From: Rhynochetos jubatus | Lineage: Eukaryota; Chordata; Aves; Eurypygiformes; Rhynochetidae | DNA: 64,000 nucleotides | NCBI GenBank assembly: GCA_027574665.1 | Contig: CM050651.1 | Span: forward strand, 3,411,501-3,475,500 | Direction of reading: 5' to 3' | Translations under genes and position numbers: made by a program | Part shown: piece by piece, positions 25,776 through 39,291 of the stretch | Layout of the letters: each line of letters opens with the position of its first letter | Numbering within the stretch: position 1 is the first letter of the stretch | Notes under the pieces: model-generated | What the model was told of the DNA's origin: nothing | Databases searched by the model: none | The model's input: the letters and a program-made list of their open reading frames with translations, nothing else

Positions 25776-26070
25776 GAAAAGAAAAACCTGTGGTGTTTGT
25801 ACTCTGCTCCACCATTTGTTTCTGTTTACTCACATCAGTGGAGCTCAGCTCACATGATCTCCCTGATCAGAGGGCATCAGAGAAGAGAGCTTTGCAGAAT
25901 TAAACAGGCACAGTAGAAAAGGCTATGTTTAATATAACATAAAAAGTTCCTTCTGGAACTAAAAGACAGTTTTTTTAGTAATGCTACAAATGAGCACAGC
26001 TGTACTAATAAGAATGCCTTTTTTATTTCAGATAAAGGTAACTGAAAATCACCCAACATTTCGGACCCAG

Positions 26071-26159
26071 GTGACCTTTATCAAAGTCAAAGACTCCTGG
26101 CTACAGCGAGTTATTAAGGCAAAAACTGTATGCTCTATAATGTCCTTGATAAAGGTCAC
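26071..26159. repeat. 14-bp perfect inverted repeat around a 61-bp spacer
   Basis: GTGACCTTTATCAA at 26071-26084 recurs as its exact reverse complement TTGATAAAGGTCAC at 26146-26159. Each arm holds an AGGTCA nuclear-receptor half-site (AAAGGTCA). The arms could be the ends of a very small non-autonomous DNA transposon or a diverged pair of receptor sites. The spacer does not extend the pairing, which argues against a microRNA precursor. Confidence 0.8.
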
Positions 26160-28662
26160 GTGAGACTAAATGTCAGACCTTTTCCATCTCTTCACCTTAA
26201 GTAAAAACACAATTTCATGTACTAAAACTGTCTCAATTCATTTAGTATTTTAAGGAATTATTTGGTCCAGTGTGCCCAGAGGAGTTTTGTGTTAGTTTAT
26301 AACAAATGAGATGCTGAGTTTGGAACAGGCAGCACCCTGGAGCACCTGCTTCGTGCATTAGAGTAACGTCAGGCTGTTTGTCCGCCCCTGTTGGGTACTC
26401 ACCTTGCCCTTTTGAAGTCAGGTGAGAACAAAAAAGAAAGTTCCAGGAGAAAGTCAGGCACTCAGAAACTGCAGGGAGTAGTATGTTGCTAATATATAGA
26501 CTTTCTCAGGCTGTCATCTGTAAGCAGTTTTCATCAGAAGTCAGTTTTCTCTCGCACACGATGCTCACAAAGGCCCTGCACGTGAACCATTCCTCTCACC
26601 AGACCTGGCCTCTTCTGCCCAATTGCCCTCACTGTTTTCTTATGAACTTAACTACTGGCTGCTTTGCATCTGAACCGGAATGGACCACGCTCAGTTCTCT
26701 AGCCACTGTTTGTCAATAGCTGGGTTGGAGATTTTGGGTAAAAGCATGCCTTGGAGTCAGCGAACACCTTTGTGTGGTCTCCTCTTTGAGCCAATGCTCA
26801 AAATATTTTTCTAAATAACCTCTTGTTGTTTATCTAAGTACAAATAGCGCACATTATTTAGCATTATCAGTGACTCTGGCCAGAACATCTCAGCCCATAA
26901 AGATGAAGAGGTCACAAAAACTGCCAGGATCTGGGTGTTCTCTGTGGAGAACTGTGGAGATGGGACCTCATCAGTGCAGGTACTGTAGGAGCCACAGACT
27001 TCCAGTTTCATAACTTCTCAGAAAAGCCCAGAAAATCTTTCGGGGTAGCTCTGTGATAAATAGTTGCTTGAACCACAGCAGGGCCTTGAGGACCACATGA
27101 GGTTTTAAAAGGTATCAGAACTGTATGGTAGTGCTGGCCATCCCCAGGGAAGTAGATGACAGGCTACGGTTTCCTGCACCAGGTAAGACTTTCAGCTTCA
27201 GCTGAGTGACAGGGCAGGAAAAATGCAACTGTGGAAATATAGGAAAGGGTAAGTTCTTGTCTGGTTCTATGCTTCACATTTCCTGTAGCATTTTGCAGTC
27301 AGTATGGGGAGGGGAGAGGAGGCTTCGTTTTGCTCTGACCAGGCAAGTTCCTGGTAACAGCTATATACATATCAAAAGGAAGATTAAATTTTCCTGATGG
27401 ACTCGTCTGTCAGTCCATCCTTTCCCTCTTTTCCCATTGACTCCCTGACTAATAGAAAAAATAACATACTAGACAAGCTTCCTTTTCCCTCTTGCAACAG
27501 GATGTGACCTCCTCCTTTCACTCTCCATTTAAGACAGACTGTGTGAGGAAAGCCGTGAGCTTGGCAGCTCGTCACTCACTGGGGTAGAAATCTTGTTTGG
27601 GAATTGGGCTGAGATCGTCTAACCCTCAGGCAGAGGCTAGCTGAACCACTGTGAAAACACGTGTTAGGCTTTGTGAATATAAGAGGAGATTTTTGTTACA
27701 TAAAACAGGTCCATGGCAGCATTTTGTGTGATTTCAAAGGAAGCTACTATATGACAAGTAACTTGATCAAAAAATAAAAGGAAGGTTATACAAAAGACCT
27801 TTTTGTGTCTCCCAGGGCAGCTCTGCATCAGGATGCTTCTACTACAGAAAGTTCTTCTGTAATAATACTAGAGAGCGAACATTGATTCTCCTTTAACTAT
27901 GTGGTTACAAATGTTTTTTAAGGCAATTAAAAAATGCCTAACATTTTACCATTTGCTTGCACTAGTTCTGGCTGACTGCCTGCCTAAAGTTCACAAGAAT
28001 GTCTCAAGTCCAAGTGTTTAATCATCTCCAGGGTTGTCTATTCCATATTGCAAAGCATTAAAGCAGCAACACTTCCAGAATTATAAGTAACATAAGCAGA
28101 TATCACTGTATGCTTCCTACTGTAGAAATAGATCACTAGTGTAGAAAATACATTTTCAATTTACTGCTTTCAGATATGGTATCAAAGACAGCTTTTCACT
28201 GTCATCAAGAAGTATATTCACAGAGAAGTTATATTTAATAATGATAAGAAAGATAATTTTTTCCAGGCATATGGTCTGCATTTTAAGGCTAAGTAAGAAA
28301 CCTAGCTGAACTTCTGGCTTTTAAGGATGGGTTTTTCAGATCTTAGCAGTGACCAGCTTCAGTTCTACCAAAATTAGTAAGTTTTTCTACTATTTAAGTC
28401 AGTGCTATCAAGTAGTGCTGAATGCTTTTGGAAATTCCACATATCCTCAAGTATAATCCAGGGTGTGACTTAAATTATATATTCATTTACTGTCTCCTAG
28501 TTTCATTATGAGCTAATTTAGTAACTTGTTTGACACCTATGCAGTTTTGCATATTTTTATTTCCATAAGTATTGGCTATAGCTTTAGAACTCTATTTCTC
28601 ACTGTCTCTGTCACATTCAAAAAATGACTTTTGCTCCTATTTTAATTGGGTATTTAATCAAT

Positions 28663-28694
28663 CACCATCCCTCCCCCACCCCCCCCCACCCCTC
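28663..28694 (+). repeat. C-rich simple sequence
   Basis: Nearly pure C with scattered A and T, including a run of nine C. On the minus strand this is G-rich, and its runs of G could form a quadruplex. Confidence 0.8.
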
Positions 28695-29922
28695 ACTGCT
28701 TCCTATTTCAAGAATGAGATCTATTTGCTGAATCCATTTTGGATCCAACTATTCCCATTTTTCAGAATAATTTTCATCCTGAGCAGCCTCAATTCACATA
28801 AATCAAACTAAATGACAAAGTACTTCAGAAGTTAAACACAGGGACAGGACAAGCCATATTCTTACTGTCTTAAAGTTTAAAAGGAACGGTTCATTAACAT
28901 CTGAAATCTTTAGTCACAAATTCATTTCTGAAGGTAATGCCTTATTCAGCAAGCCTTTAAAATTGTCTGACTGGTGTTTTTATTCTGCGATCTAAAGTGC
29001 ACTCAGCTCCCTGGAGAGGCTCCTGTGTCCATCAGCGGGGTTTGGATGAGGACCAAAGAACAACGTGCGGTCAGGTAGGAGGCTCTGCCAGAGTGGAACG
29101 GGGCTATAGTCTCCAGAACAGGATGAATTGGCCAGTCAGGTCTATAAAGATTTCTTTAATAATATTACTTTTGGCTGAGTCTCAGTCGTCTCTTCTTTAT
29201 TTTTTTGTAATACAGGGAGCTCAGAAAATTCTTGACTCTCACAAAGATTCTTAAAGGGACATATTTAAAAAAGTTTTGAAACAATGAACGGCCCCAGAAA
29301 GGATTAAGATCCTCCATTTTTCTTCAGACACATATTCATTCTCTGAAACAATTAAACAGGATGGAGGACACAAACTAAATAGCAGTGGCAATAACAGGGA
29401 AAAGTGTCTTCAGATGATAATGTGATCCTGTTCTAAAGAATGCTTGATATGATTTCTGCATTAAAGGGCATTTATTTTGATTCATTTCACTTCATCTATT
29501 ATAAATATTTAGAAGGGAATATTGATCAAGAATGTTAAGTGTCAGAGTTTTTGTATTTTCAAACAACTTCTATTGCTGAAATATATACATGTGTAACAGC
29601 ATATCAAAAAGAAAAGTGCTTTTTTAGATGCACTTTAACATATAGGAGACAGTGATAGTTTACAGCAAAGGAGATCCATGCAATTATAGATGATATCAGA
29701 TTTTTACTGTTCTGTGGTGTGTAGAAAACTTGCAGTCATGTAGTCCAGTGGAATGTAGGAGATAAAGAGATTCAGACTTCTCAAAAAAGAGTGGATTTCT
29801 TGTTTTCTGCTGAAAACCATTTAAAAAAAACCCCTTGAAATATTGACAGTATAATTTGTCAAAGTAACAGCACATAGATGGGCTCTGCATCTGGGCTGTG
29901 ATTTGGTGGACTTGTTAAGCCC

Positions 29923-29940
29923 GTGCATGTTAACATGCAC
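29923..29940. repeat. Perfect 18-bp palindrome
   Basis: GTGCATGTTAACATGCAC is identical to its reverse complement, with GTTAAC in the centre, an HNF1-type half-site pair. Pairing does not continue beyond these bases. Confidence 0.85.
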
Positions 29941-30239
29941 ATCAGTAGCTTCTCCTAGACTTGTTAGTGCCACTCACACGGTAAGACTTAACAGTTCACT
30001 AAGTGCTTTACTGTTGCAGGGTCAAAACATTCATTTGCTTTTAATGATTTTTGGAAGTCCTCGGTTTTTAAACCTCAGAGAATCTTTAGACTTCAAAGAT
30101 TAAGACTGTTATGAGCTGGTTCTCATTAATGACTAATCAAATGTCTGCTCCCAAAAGTGTTATCTGCTGTTGTTATTAAGCACAGTGGTGATAGTTTTGT
30201 TGGTCCTTTCAGGCAGTAGCTGAGCTGGAGAGATATACT

Positions 30240-30254
30240 AAAAAAAAAAAAAAA
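30240..30254 (+). repeat. Poly(A) tract, 15 bp
   Basis: Fifteen consecutive A with no recognisable element attached. Confidence 0.85.
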
Positions 30255-31869
30255 TCTGACATTAAGAAGAGAAGTTCATTATTAGCTGCCTATTGTTAAT
30301 ATTGGGTGGTGGGACAGATACTGATTTTTATAAAAATGTACCTATTATTTAAATGTATGGTCTATGTAAGACTAGAACTTGACATACTAATAGGCTTTTA
30401 AAATGTATTATTCTGCCATACGTTACAAATGGAGTGGCCAGTTTTAAATAGTCCCTAAAGTGCCGTTCATTTCAACACATGCAAAAAGCTAATTAAAAAT
30501 GCAAGATAATAGATGGCTCAGACTTAATGTGTTTGCAACGCATCTAAAATATCTAGAATGCCAAGAACCACAGAACTGTATCGTAGAAGTGTCAATGCAA
30601 TTTATTAATTTTTCTGAGCTTACAGATAGGTAGGAAAAATATCTCTTAAGATTACAAGCAATGCAGAAAGTTTTCTTTGGTTTCTTAAAAAACTGGGACT
30701 CCTATCACCCGGTTGAAAAAATAGCAATTCCCTAAAAATTATTTTCCTTAGGCACTTTAATAAAACTGAATAAAATCTCATTCTTTTTTACAGTGTGGGT
30801 AGCGCTCTCCAGTTGTTGCACCATAGCTTAGCCATAACTACATTTAAGGGTGTCAAAATGTAAAACTCTTTCTCCATCAAAGTTGCTCTATAAATGATAT
30901 ATTTGTTATTTGTTTGAATGGTTCCTAATGGAAGAAGAAAAGAAGGTAATAAGAATGTTTTATTTCCATTAGTTGCCTTAAATTAGAATTAATAAATACT
31001 AAATCAGAGAAAAAGTTAGAAAGCAGTATGTGTTTGTGGGCAAAAGATGTGTGTGCATAGTGTAACAGCATGGATTGAAGAAGTACATTGGATATTTTCT
31101 TGCAGATGTAATTCTCAGTTTCTGAAATTGCAAGCTGATTTGTCCTATGTCTTTTTTCATACTTTCCTCAAACTCCCTCATTAAGCAGGAGGATTGTCTT
31201 CCACTGCTGTTACAGGAATGCTGCTTCAGTATCACACTGTTCTGTTCCCAGAAAACTTTTCTAATTCCTAGCCTTACTTGTATTAGCAGCCAGCAAATAC
31301 CAGTTTTGGTCTTGTGCTAACAGCATGCCATGTAGTAAATGTTTCTATCTTCTATGATGTTTACCAACAAGGGAATTTCCTCAGGACAAATGACTATCGC
31401 TGAGTCTTGTACCTATGAATAAGCAAGATAAGATGTTTTATTCAGTATTCACAGGTAGATTCCTTATCTAAACTATCCTGGAGCCTTTACCCTTTGTTAA
31501 ATGGTAAGATAACTTACTGAAAAAGGTCCCGGTTTCAACAGGAGTTCTTCAACATTTGTGACAAGAAACATAGAGCAATGCAGACAGGGATGCAGCAGTG
31601 TTTCACACGATATACGCACTTCCCTGGTTCTGTGGAGGTATCTTTCTTGAGGCAGCAGAACTACATTAAGCTTTTTATATCTTCCCAGAACTGGTGGCTT
31701 GTTGATAAACATCTTTATCATTTTGTTATTTCTAACTGAAGAATTCAAGGTATAAAGCAGTAACTATTACTAGTTCTTAACTGCTTGACCTTATACTTTT
31801 TACTATAACATTTCATCCCTTTTCTGTAACGTCACATCTCAAAATGCTTTCTTAGTCTTGTACAATAAT

Positions 31870-32130
31870 CCTTCTTGAATTTACAATGCAACTTGTGTTT
31901 GCATCATCAGGAAATTTATCAAGATGCTTCTTTTTCTGTCAAGACGATTAATGAAAATAATGCATAAGATTGTTCACAAGAGTGATCCTTGAAGAACTGT
32001 ATCAGAAATGTCCCTCTAGACCCAGATTTTAACACAAACTGTATCTCCATTGCATCCAACTCCTTACACATCTTACAATTCTTTTAACTTTTCTGTATAT
32101 TTCCTAAACTGATATTTATTCTATGTGACA
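31870..32130 (-). mobile_element. Degraded old LINE relic (CR1/L3-like)
   Basis: The plus strand reads CATCATCAGGAAATTTATCA, then a stretch like GATTAATGAAAATAATG, then GAGTGATCCTTGAAGAACT. This order resembles the reverse complement of a common ancient amniote CR1/L3 segment (CATCAGCAAATTT... GATAAAAATGTT... GATCCCTGGGGAACTCC). The copy at 44420-44730 has the same order of landmarks, which supports common origin. It is heavily decayed with no frame. Confidence 0.4.
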
Positions 32131-32146
32131 TAGTTCTTTATTGTGC

Positions 32147-32172
32147 ATAATAAATTATGCAGAATTTATTAT
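32147..32172. repeat. AT-rich inverted repeat with an alternative fold
   Basis: ATAATAAATT (32147-32156) pairs perfectly with AATTTATTAT (32163-32172) around six bases. A second overlapping hairpin is possible: GCATAAT with ATTATGC around two bases (32145-32160). It lies between two LINE relics of opposite orientation. Confidence 0.75.
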
Positions 32173-32219
32173 CAGGGTTGCTACACATTGCTCACTAGTT
32201 ATTTGGTGGAAGATGGAAG

Positions 32220-32355
32220 ATGACAGAGAGGCTGTGGAGTCTCTGTAGAGATATTCAAAACCTGGACAGAGTCCTGGTGACTTGCTCTAGCTGACCCTGT
32301 TTGAGCAGAGGTTAGATGACCTCAGGAGGTCCTGTCCAACTTCAATGATTCTACT
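32220..32355 (+). mobile_element. CR1 LINE 3' end fragment
   Basis: The order GAGGCTGTGGAGTCT, GATATTCAAAACCTGGACA, CTTGCTCTAGCTGACCCTG, GTTAGATGACCTCAGGAGGTCC and a terminal AATGATTCTAC is the 3' end of a typical avian CR1 copy. Only about 135 bp remain. It belongs to a different CR1 tail type than the copies at 4706 and 49076, as judged from the TGACCTCAGGAGGTCC part. Confidence 0.9.
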
Positions 32356-34443
32356 ACACGTTATTGGTAACCAATAAATATGACCCTTTCTTGGAAGAAT
32401 ATGAAGACTGGATTAAAAAAGCTACAGAACGATGAACATCTTAACCTGTTTATCTGGCCAAATATCCAAGCTGTTATACTATTCCAGAACGCAAATCTAA
32501 ATCTAAGCTCAGTATTTTTGCCAGTCTCTGTTGCATTGTTGGTGTTCTTAAAATACTGTCATTTCTGATATTCCACAAGGTCAGACAATATATACTGTAT
32601 AATGAGTCACCAAGGACTCAGAAAGATCAAATCTTGGCTGTATGGGCTGGCAGATTCAAGTGCTGTTCTCCTCTCTCTGCTTGGTTAAGGATATGTTGTC
32701 ATTAAATTGAGATCCTTGGAAGGTAATTTCTGTCTCCTGAGAATGAAAGGTAGAAAAAAAGTCATGGTGATTTGCAGCCTACCTGAAGCTGTGTGTAGTA
32801 AACAACATAGCTTTGGGAGTCTGGGAACTGGACCGGAGGTGGGAAAGAATTTGTTTGGTTTGCAGGTTAGTGAGTGATGGATGAGGAAAAACTAAGATGG
32901 CATCTAAAATTAGTCAGTCATTTCTGAAACAAAACAAAACCTCCTTGGCTTAGTTTTATTTGTTGTGTGGTGTGGTGGGTGGTTTTTTTAATTTTCTTTC
33001 ATTGGTTTTGTTTTAATACTCTGCAGAGAGGGCTTTATTCAGAATTACACCAGTAGAACATCAGTATTTCCTTTTCTACTTAGCCCATATCTCCTTTTGG
33101 TCCAGCTACTTCTATTCTCCATTGGATTAGCTATCTTTTGGCATAGTCAAGTGCTGTGTGTTGAATGTTAACTGTCTCATCCTTACTCAGAAAAAGTGCA
33201 ATTTTGATCTGAAGGGAGAAGGGGGTTTTGAAGCCAAGCCATGTGGAATCAATCTCGTAAGGGATGTTGAATCTCAGCAAGTTTTTCTGAAATAAAACTT
33301 CCATTGATTTCAATGGGATTTTTTCTTTCATATGTACTGAGAAATGCCATATAAAATGCAAATCTGGAAAATTAACTGCAACCATATACTGTTATCTGAC
33401 ATTATAGGAAACACTCAAATATAACATTATTTTACACAGGTTTATTGAATGATTTTGTAAAAGATGCAGAGAGGATTTCTGGATTTTTTGATATGCAATT
33501 TAAGTATCTGGAATGACTCCTACTTCTCTGAATTGGCTTCCAAAGATAGACAGAAATACGTTGAAGTGAGAAAGAGCACACTAGGTAAGGCTTAAACTGA
33601 TACGCGATTTCAGTTCCAGGTGCCCTTATGACTCTATGGGTTAAAATAACTTGGAGAGATCATGCGAATTCATATGGTGTATATATATTTTACATTTGTG
33701 ACACAGAGCTTAGTGTATGGTTCAAGGAAATAAATTCAGTGTTAATAAAGTGTCAGTGGGACTAACAGGACTGTGTAAATTAACACATATAAGGTGTCTT
33801 CCTTGCTGTACAACAGTTAATTGTTTACCAGGGACTCTGCCTGGGCTGACATGAAGTCTTGTTACTGAACATAGTTTAGGTATTGTACATTTACAGGAGA
33901 GAAAAATAATGTTAAAACATGTTTTAAGTATTTTGGTGGGACATATTTTAATTGAGGGCATTAAATACATGAGAAAGAGATGATGATACAAATTGCGTGT
34001 TGAAAACTCAGCTATTTTTCCTTTAGCAGACCTATAGCACAATTCTGTAAACGACCTCAGAGCAAACACAAGTGGAAACCAGGGCACTTCTCAAATAACA
34101 TGCCTCAGTTCAGATTTTTTCCCCTTTCCCTTTTCCCAGCCTGTACTTTGACAGATAACTAACTCTGACAAACCCGCTCCTGTGGTGTGGAAGTATAGGT
34201 CTGAGATTTTGTGCAGTATTATAGTTCACCATCTAAGTGTTCAAGTCATTAAGGGAGGAAAAGTGACTTTCCTTATCATTTCAGTTTTCCTTGCGTTAAT
34301 TCCTATGGGTTTGCAATAACATTGGCAGTGCTTACATCATGCTGTGCTGAGAACAGCAGTCTCCATGAACTAATCTCTCACCACCCACATGTGGCTCAGG
34401 AACTGCTCAACACTTCCTAGTTCAAAGCAGCTTCAGACTTCAT

Positions 34444-34467
34444 TTCCACCCTACTTCCACCCTACTT
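34444..34467 (+). repeat. Two-copy 11-bp tandem repeat
   Basis: TTCCACCCTAC occurs twice in direct succession (34444-34454 and 34455-34465) and a third copy starts but stops after two bases. It looks like a recent slippage or unequal copying event. Confidence 0.8.
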
Positions 34468-37356
34468 TGGCTTGCTCTATGAGTGTCTGAGTGTGCTTTG
34501 ACAGTAAGGCAGAATTTTCACTAATTGTCCTCTGGAGTGGTTTGAGGCCACAACTTGAGAGGGTGAAAGCTACAAGACAGACAGAAAACCTAGAAAAATA
34601 GCATTGGCTCTTGAGAAAAAGTGAAGCATGAAAGAGCAAAACCACAAGTAGGGGCTCAAAGTGCACAGCAAGATTCTACTGTCTATCTCTAAGTGAAATG
34701 GTGCAGAGTTATACCTCAGCTTCCAGAAAAAATGTACATCTTATCCTAAGGTACAAAGGTTTTCAGAGGGGTGCAATTTAATTCTGAGCAAGTGAGCTCC
34801 AGAACCAGGGAGGAGAGTGAAATCAGTTTGCTGACTTAATTAGCAAGCTAACAAAAGCATGTATGGCAACATGGTAAGATGTCTCTCCTGCTCCTGACAT
34901 CCTGGCTCCTACTTTTCTATCTTAGGTATGCACCTTGCTCCTTAGGTGTGAGTTGAACTGCCCGTTACTGATGTATACGAAAGCATGCCTTGCTGTGATA
35001 GACTCAGAGAAAAAAACCCGATGCTTTCTTTGTTCTAAGTTCAATACCTTTTCATAAGCAGGATTGAGTAGGGGTCTGGTATTCATACAAGTACTTTTCT
35101 TTGAAACTGGATCACTGTCATCTGACAAATCTACATGTTAGGAGAGGTTGCCTTGATAGTAAGTTCTCTAATTAATAACAAGAACAAATAACAAACTTCT
35201 TAGTCACTTGTTAGACTTTACAGACCAGGCCTGTCCTTATCCTTGAAGTAGAAATAATGTACTCCATTTGTATTCCTGAGACTTCTCGACAGGAAATTTT
35301 TACATCAGGTTTCTTTGTAGAAGCCTTGTTAATAGACCTTACCAAGAATGCATTTCCCTTTACAATGTTTCAAGTCTGTGAAAAGGCCTTTCAGACTCTC
35401 AAGAACTGTTTCTATTGTAAGTCTGTATATGCTTTTCTTCAGTGAGGAATTCACATTTCAAACATATTTCTGAGAGGAACTGAGGGCTGTCTCATCCCGA
35501 GAGGTCAATGGACAGAAGTATCTATCTAGACCAAATTGCTTCTGAAGCTTACTTGATGACACAGAAGGAATGCTTCACTATTGAAAGGCTTTTAATGTCT
35601 TCACAACTGCCTCTTCAGCAACGAGTCAGAATTGATGACTCTTTCAGACATCTGACTTTCCAGGAAAATGTCAGTATCTGAAATAAAATTATGGTACTTA
35701 GCCCTCAGCCCTATTCTTTCAGAAGCAGAATACTATATTTCCATTTCTTTAGCATGGAAGAATTTGACATTTGTTATATGGGTGTGATGACCCTTGCTTA
35801 CTTACATATGAATGTCTAAGGAGTGCACAAACTCAAGAATAGCCCAGCATAGAAAGGAATTAAGGACTGAAATTGTCAGGATAGATTTGGGTCTTTCTCA
35901 ATGCAATATTTCCCAGATAAGTATATATTATTTGCTGCTGATAATCAAGGAAAAACAAGAAACAAAGAAGAGAAAAGAAGCTTCAGAAAGAAACTGGTCT
36001 TACAAAAATTGGACAGATTTGATTCATGGATTAGGTCTGTAAGCACAAACACTTCTCCATAGCTGGACACCTGATGTAATGGACTTTCTCTGCTTACCCA
36101 TTTCTCCTTACAAGCATTTTTTTCTTATTTATGTTTGAGGTGAAGGGCTTGGTTTCTGTAATGTTCTTGTTAGAGATTTTTATAATTTTCTGTTCTCTGA
36201 GGCTTTAACTTTCTTAAAAGTGAAGTCTTTCCATTTAATTTTACACTTTTCTTTTTCTTATGCCTCTCCATTTTTTTCCCAGTTCATTTTCTTCTTGTCT
36301 TCAGATGATTTCCTACTTTCTTTTGCTTTTCTACTCTTAAGTGATGCTTTTGGAAAGTTGAAGTGAAAAAGGGGCTTAAATATTCTTTCCACAGCAATAA
36401 CAGACATTAACTGCATTGTCTCTAACACCTACCAAGAACTTATGGAAAGAATACTTTGGGTTTTTTCTTTACTTTAAACAGTCTTGAGAGTGTATCATTG
36501 TGTTCTTAGGCAAAATGCCTGGAGGTGAAGTCAGGAAGTGCTGTTACAAGGCATTACTAGGGTTTTGAAATGTAATAATGCAATACCAGTAAGAAATCTC
36601 AATGGATACAATTGTAAATAATGCCAATTATATGATCATTATAGGTTAATTTAAAAAACTTCCATAATTCTCAAGTGTTTTAACTATATATCTTATATTT
36701 TAAAATACTTAAATTAATGTGGCAATACTAGCAGGCAGCTAAAAGGGACCAGTATTAATATTTGTAAGGTTGATTTTGATTATATTTTATTTAAGAGAAA
36801 ATACGTGAATTTACATTGGATTAGAGAGATTAGAGTTACACTGATCCTGTAGGGTCATTAGTGCCTTCTGCCACCGAGTGCTCACACTCCCAAGGCAAGC
36901 ATTCATGGTTTTACAGGAATGACCACTAAATGCATGTTTCCTTAGGCTAGTTCAGCTTATGCTGGACTCTCATGATAAGTAACATGCTTGACCTGAGGGG
37001 AAAGTAAGAGGAATGAGCTTGTTTGGATAAATTTTGCTATTTCACACCAACTTTACTCCTTTCACGCTCTCCCTCCTACTACACCTTTGCATCCTGCCTG
37101 CACATATATTGACACATTCAGACTGGGAAGAAATGTTCATGCGTGTTTGGAAGACCCCGTGTGTTCACATGCATACTTTCTGCCTTTTCCAGTGCACATT
37201 TTCTCTAGCCGATAATCGTGTTTCATTTGAAGCAGTGATGCAAAACTCCCAACATTCTCAGCATTGGATGGAGCATTTTCTGAGTAATCCAAGGGAATAT
37301 TAGAATTCTCTGGGAGAATAATTAAAACTTTATAGAATGATAAAAGCCCCAGTCAT

Positions 37357-37373
37357 CTGTAGCCTGGCTACAG
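37357..37373. repeat. 17-bp palindrome with one-base centre
   Basis: CTGTAGCC, one T, then GGCTACAG: a perfect 8-bp inverted repeat. No flanking pairing. Confidence 0.8.
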
Positions 37374-39273
37374 AGCATTGTTAGGATGTCTACCCAGAAA
37401 GGCTAAGAACACCTATTCAGAGAGAAGGAAAAAAATGGAGCTGCACATTTTTACCCCAAATCTTCATAACATGACCTTCATGTAGCAGTGCAATAGTTTA
37501 GCAATAAGTAGGAATTCTAACAGGTTTTCAACTGGGACAGATTGAAAACTGAGAATACTAACAGATACTTCCATGTTAAAATTTCTCCACTGTGTTTTAA
37601 TGAATGTGTGCATTGCACTGAACTACAAGAGGAGTACAAGACGTGGACATCATAGTTTTGAATGCACTTTGTAAAGACACAAAGCATAATGGGAATTAGT
37701 GGAGAGAAAATAACATCTTTATTCCTTATGAAATTTTAACCTCCAAATTAAGCACAGAGTAGGATGACTAAATCACGTGTCTTCACTATAGTGTGTGGGA
37801 CAATAGAACCAGGAAACCTGTTAAATGTCTTTCATGAAAATTTGGTCAGTGGTGGATGATCTGAGCCTGTAAAAATGGATGGATAATGTTGAATATGAGT
37901 AGAGGAGCTTGGCATAGAGGAAGGCAGAAGGACATGAGGAAGTTCAGACAAATTTGGATAATCTTTTAAAAAGCATCAGAATTTTGGAGCCTTATCTGAA
38001 TCAAACTGTTAGTTCATCTACCTTTACTCCTATTACTTTACCCTTTGACTTGGCAGTTATCCCTACTATAGCTTCTATGCTGGCATGCATCAGTATTTAA
38101 TCTTTTACTTCAAACAATGCAGGAATTATTTCACATCCTTTCCATGTGTTCCTTATTACTGTCTTGAAAGCAGAAGGACCGACCTCCCAGCATTTCCTGC
38201 TCAGAAAGCCTTCATTTCTAAATGTCTAGGGAATATCTGAAAAATATTTGTTTATAAACACATTTTTAGAACTTAGCTGTGTATGCAGAGCAAGGCTGCA
38301 TGAGAAGGACGTTTATTATTGTTCATATAGCCAGATCTGGAACATGAGTTGTTTATTACAGGAAGAAAGGTCTTGAAGAGCCATATAAAGAGAGAACTGT
38401 AAGTTTGATAAAGTTTTGTTTAGTCAAAGATCTAAATAAATTCCTGAAGGTTTTCTCTTGCTCTCAGCTACTTGACGCCTTTTGATCATTGACAGATGGC
38501 GCATGTGGGACAGTTACGAGATCCAAGAGCAAACCTTCCGCAGGCTTCCAAGCCACTTTACACTAACGCCTTACTACAGTCCCGTTAATCCAAACAATAA
38601 GTAATAAATCACATACTTCAAGTCCTTCTGCTACCATTTTGCAGAATGTAACTCCACTCTTCAGGACCAATAGCTGAGGCTCAGCTGGGAATACAGAAGT
38701 AGGTGCAATCTGGGTGATGTCATTACTCTGAAGGTTAATAACTTGAGTTATGTTTGCTTGATAATATGGCCTTACTTTGAACCACATAACTGCTGTGCTT
38801 TAAAATCCGCCATCTAACCTTAACTGCAAATCTCTACATAGTATTCAACGTAGCCAAGAAGTAAAGGAAAGATAATGCCTTTATATTTAAATATATTTCA
38901 ATTGAGAGAGGAAAAATATAGCTATAAAAAGAATAGTTAGAATATTAAAACTGGGGCATGCATGTTGAAGTTTGTCTGAATGCCAGTTGTGGGATCCTGT
39001 ATTTGGCATCTTCTAGCCATGCACAAGTGGACTAAAACTGGTTTTTTTCTTTTTAGATAACTGTCTTAGGAGCTTATGTAATTTCTTTGTTGTTATAAAT
39101 GCAAAGTCACTTGTAGATGGGCTTGCTGGGAACCAGACCTGCTTTTTCAGAGAAGTAAAGATTTCTTTTTCCTTCATGTAAAACACATCAGCAGGGCTAT
39201 ATTTTCAGAGTTTTTCCCTCCATAACGAGACGTAGAGTTTCAATTATTCTAATCTGCGTGATTCTTAATATTA

Positions 39274-39291
39274 CATCATCATCATCATCAT
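39274..39291 (+). repeat. (CAT)6 microsatellite
   Basis: Six exact CAT units, lying in unique sequence. Confidence 0.9.

Larger units (their letters stand above)
22650..31855. other. Unique non-coding DNA with inverted repeats, no gene recognised
   Basis: No gene, LINE or LTR recognised in about 9 kb. Listed separately: an alternating TG/CA tract (22960), CpG cluster (23199), three inverted repeats (23385, 26071, 29923) and simple repeats (25755, 28663, 30240). Confidence 0.5.

Noticed and set aside
33295-33320. CCATTGATTTCAATGGGA, similar to a word common in reptile and bird repeats
   Set aside because: Only about 18 bp match and no surrounding repeat body is recognisable.
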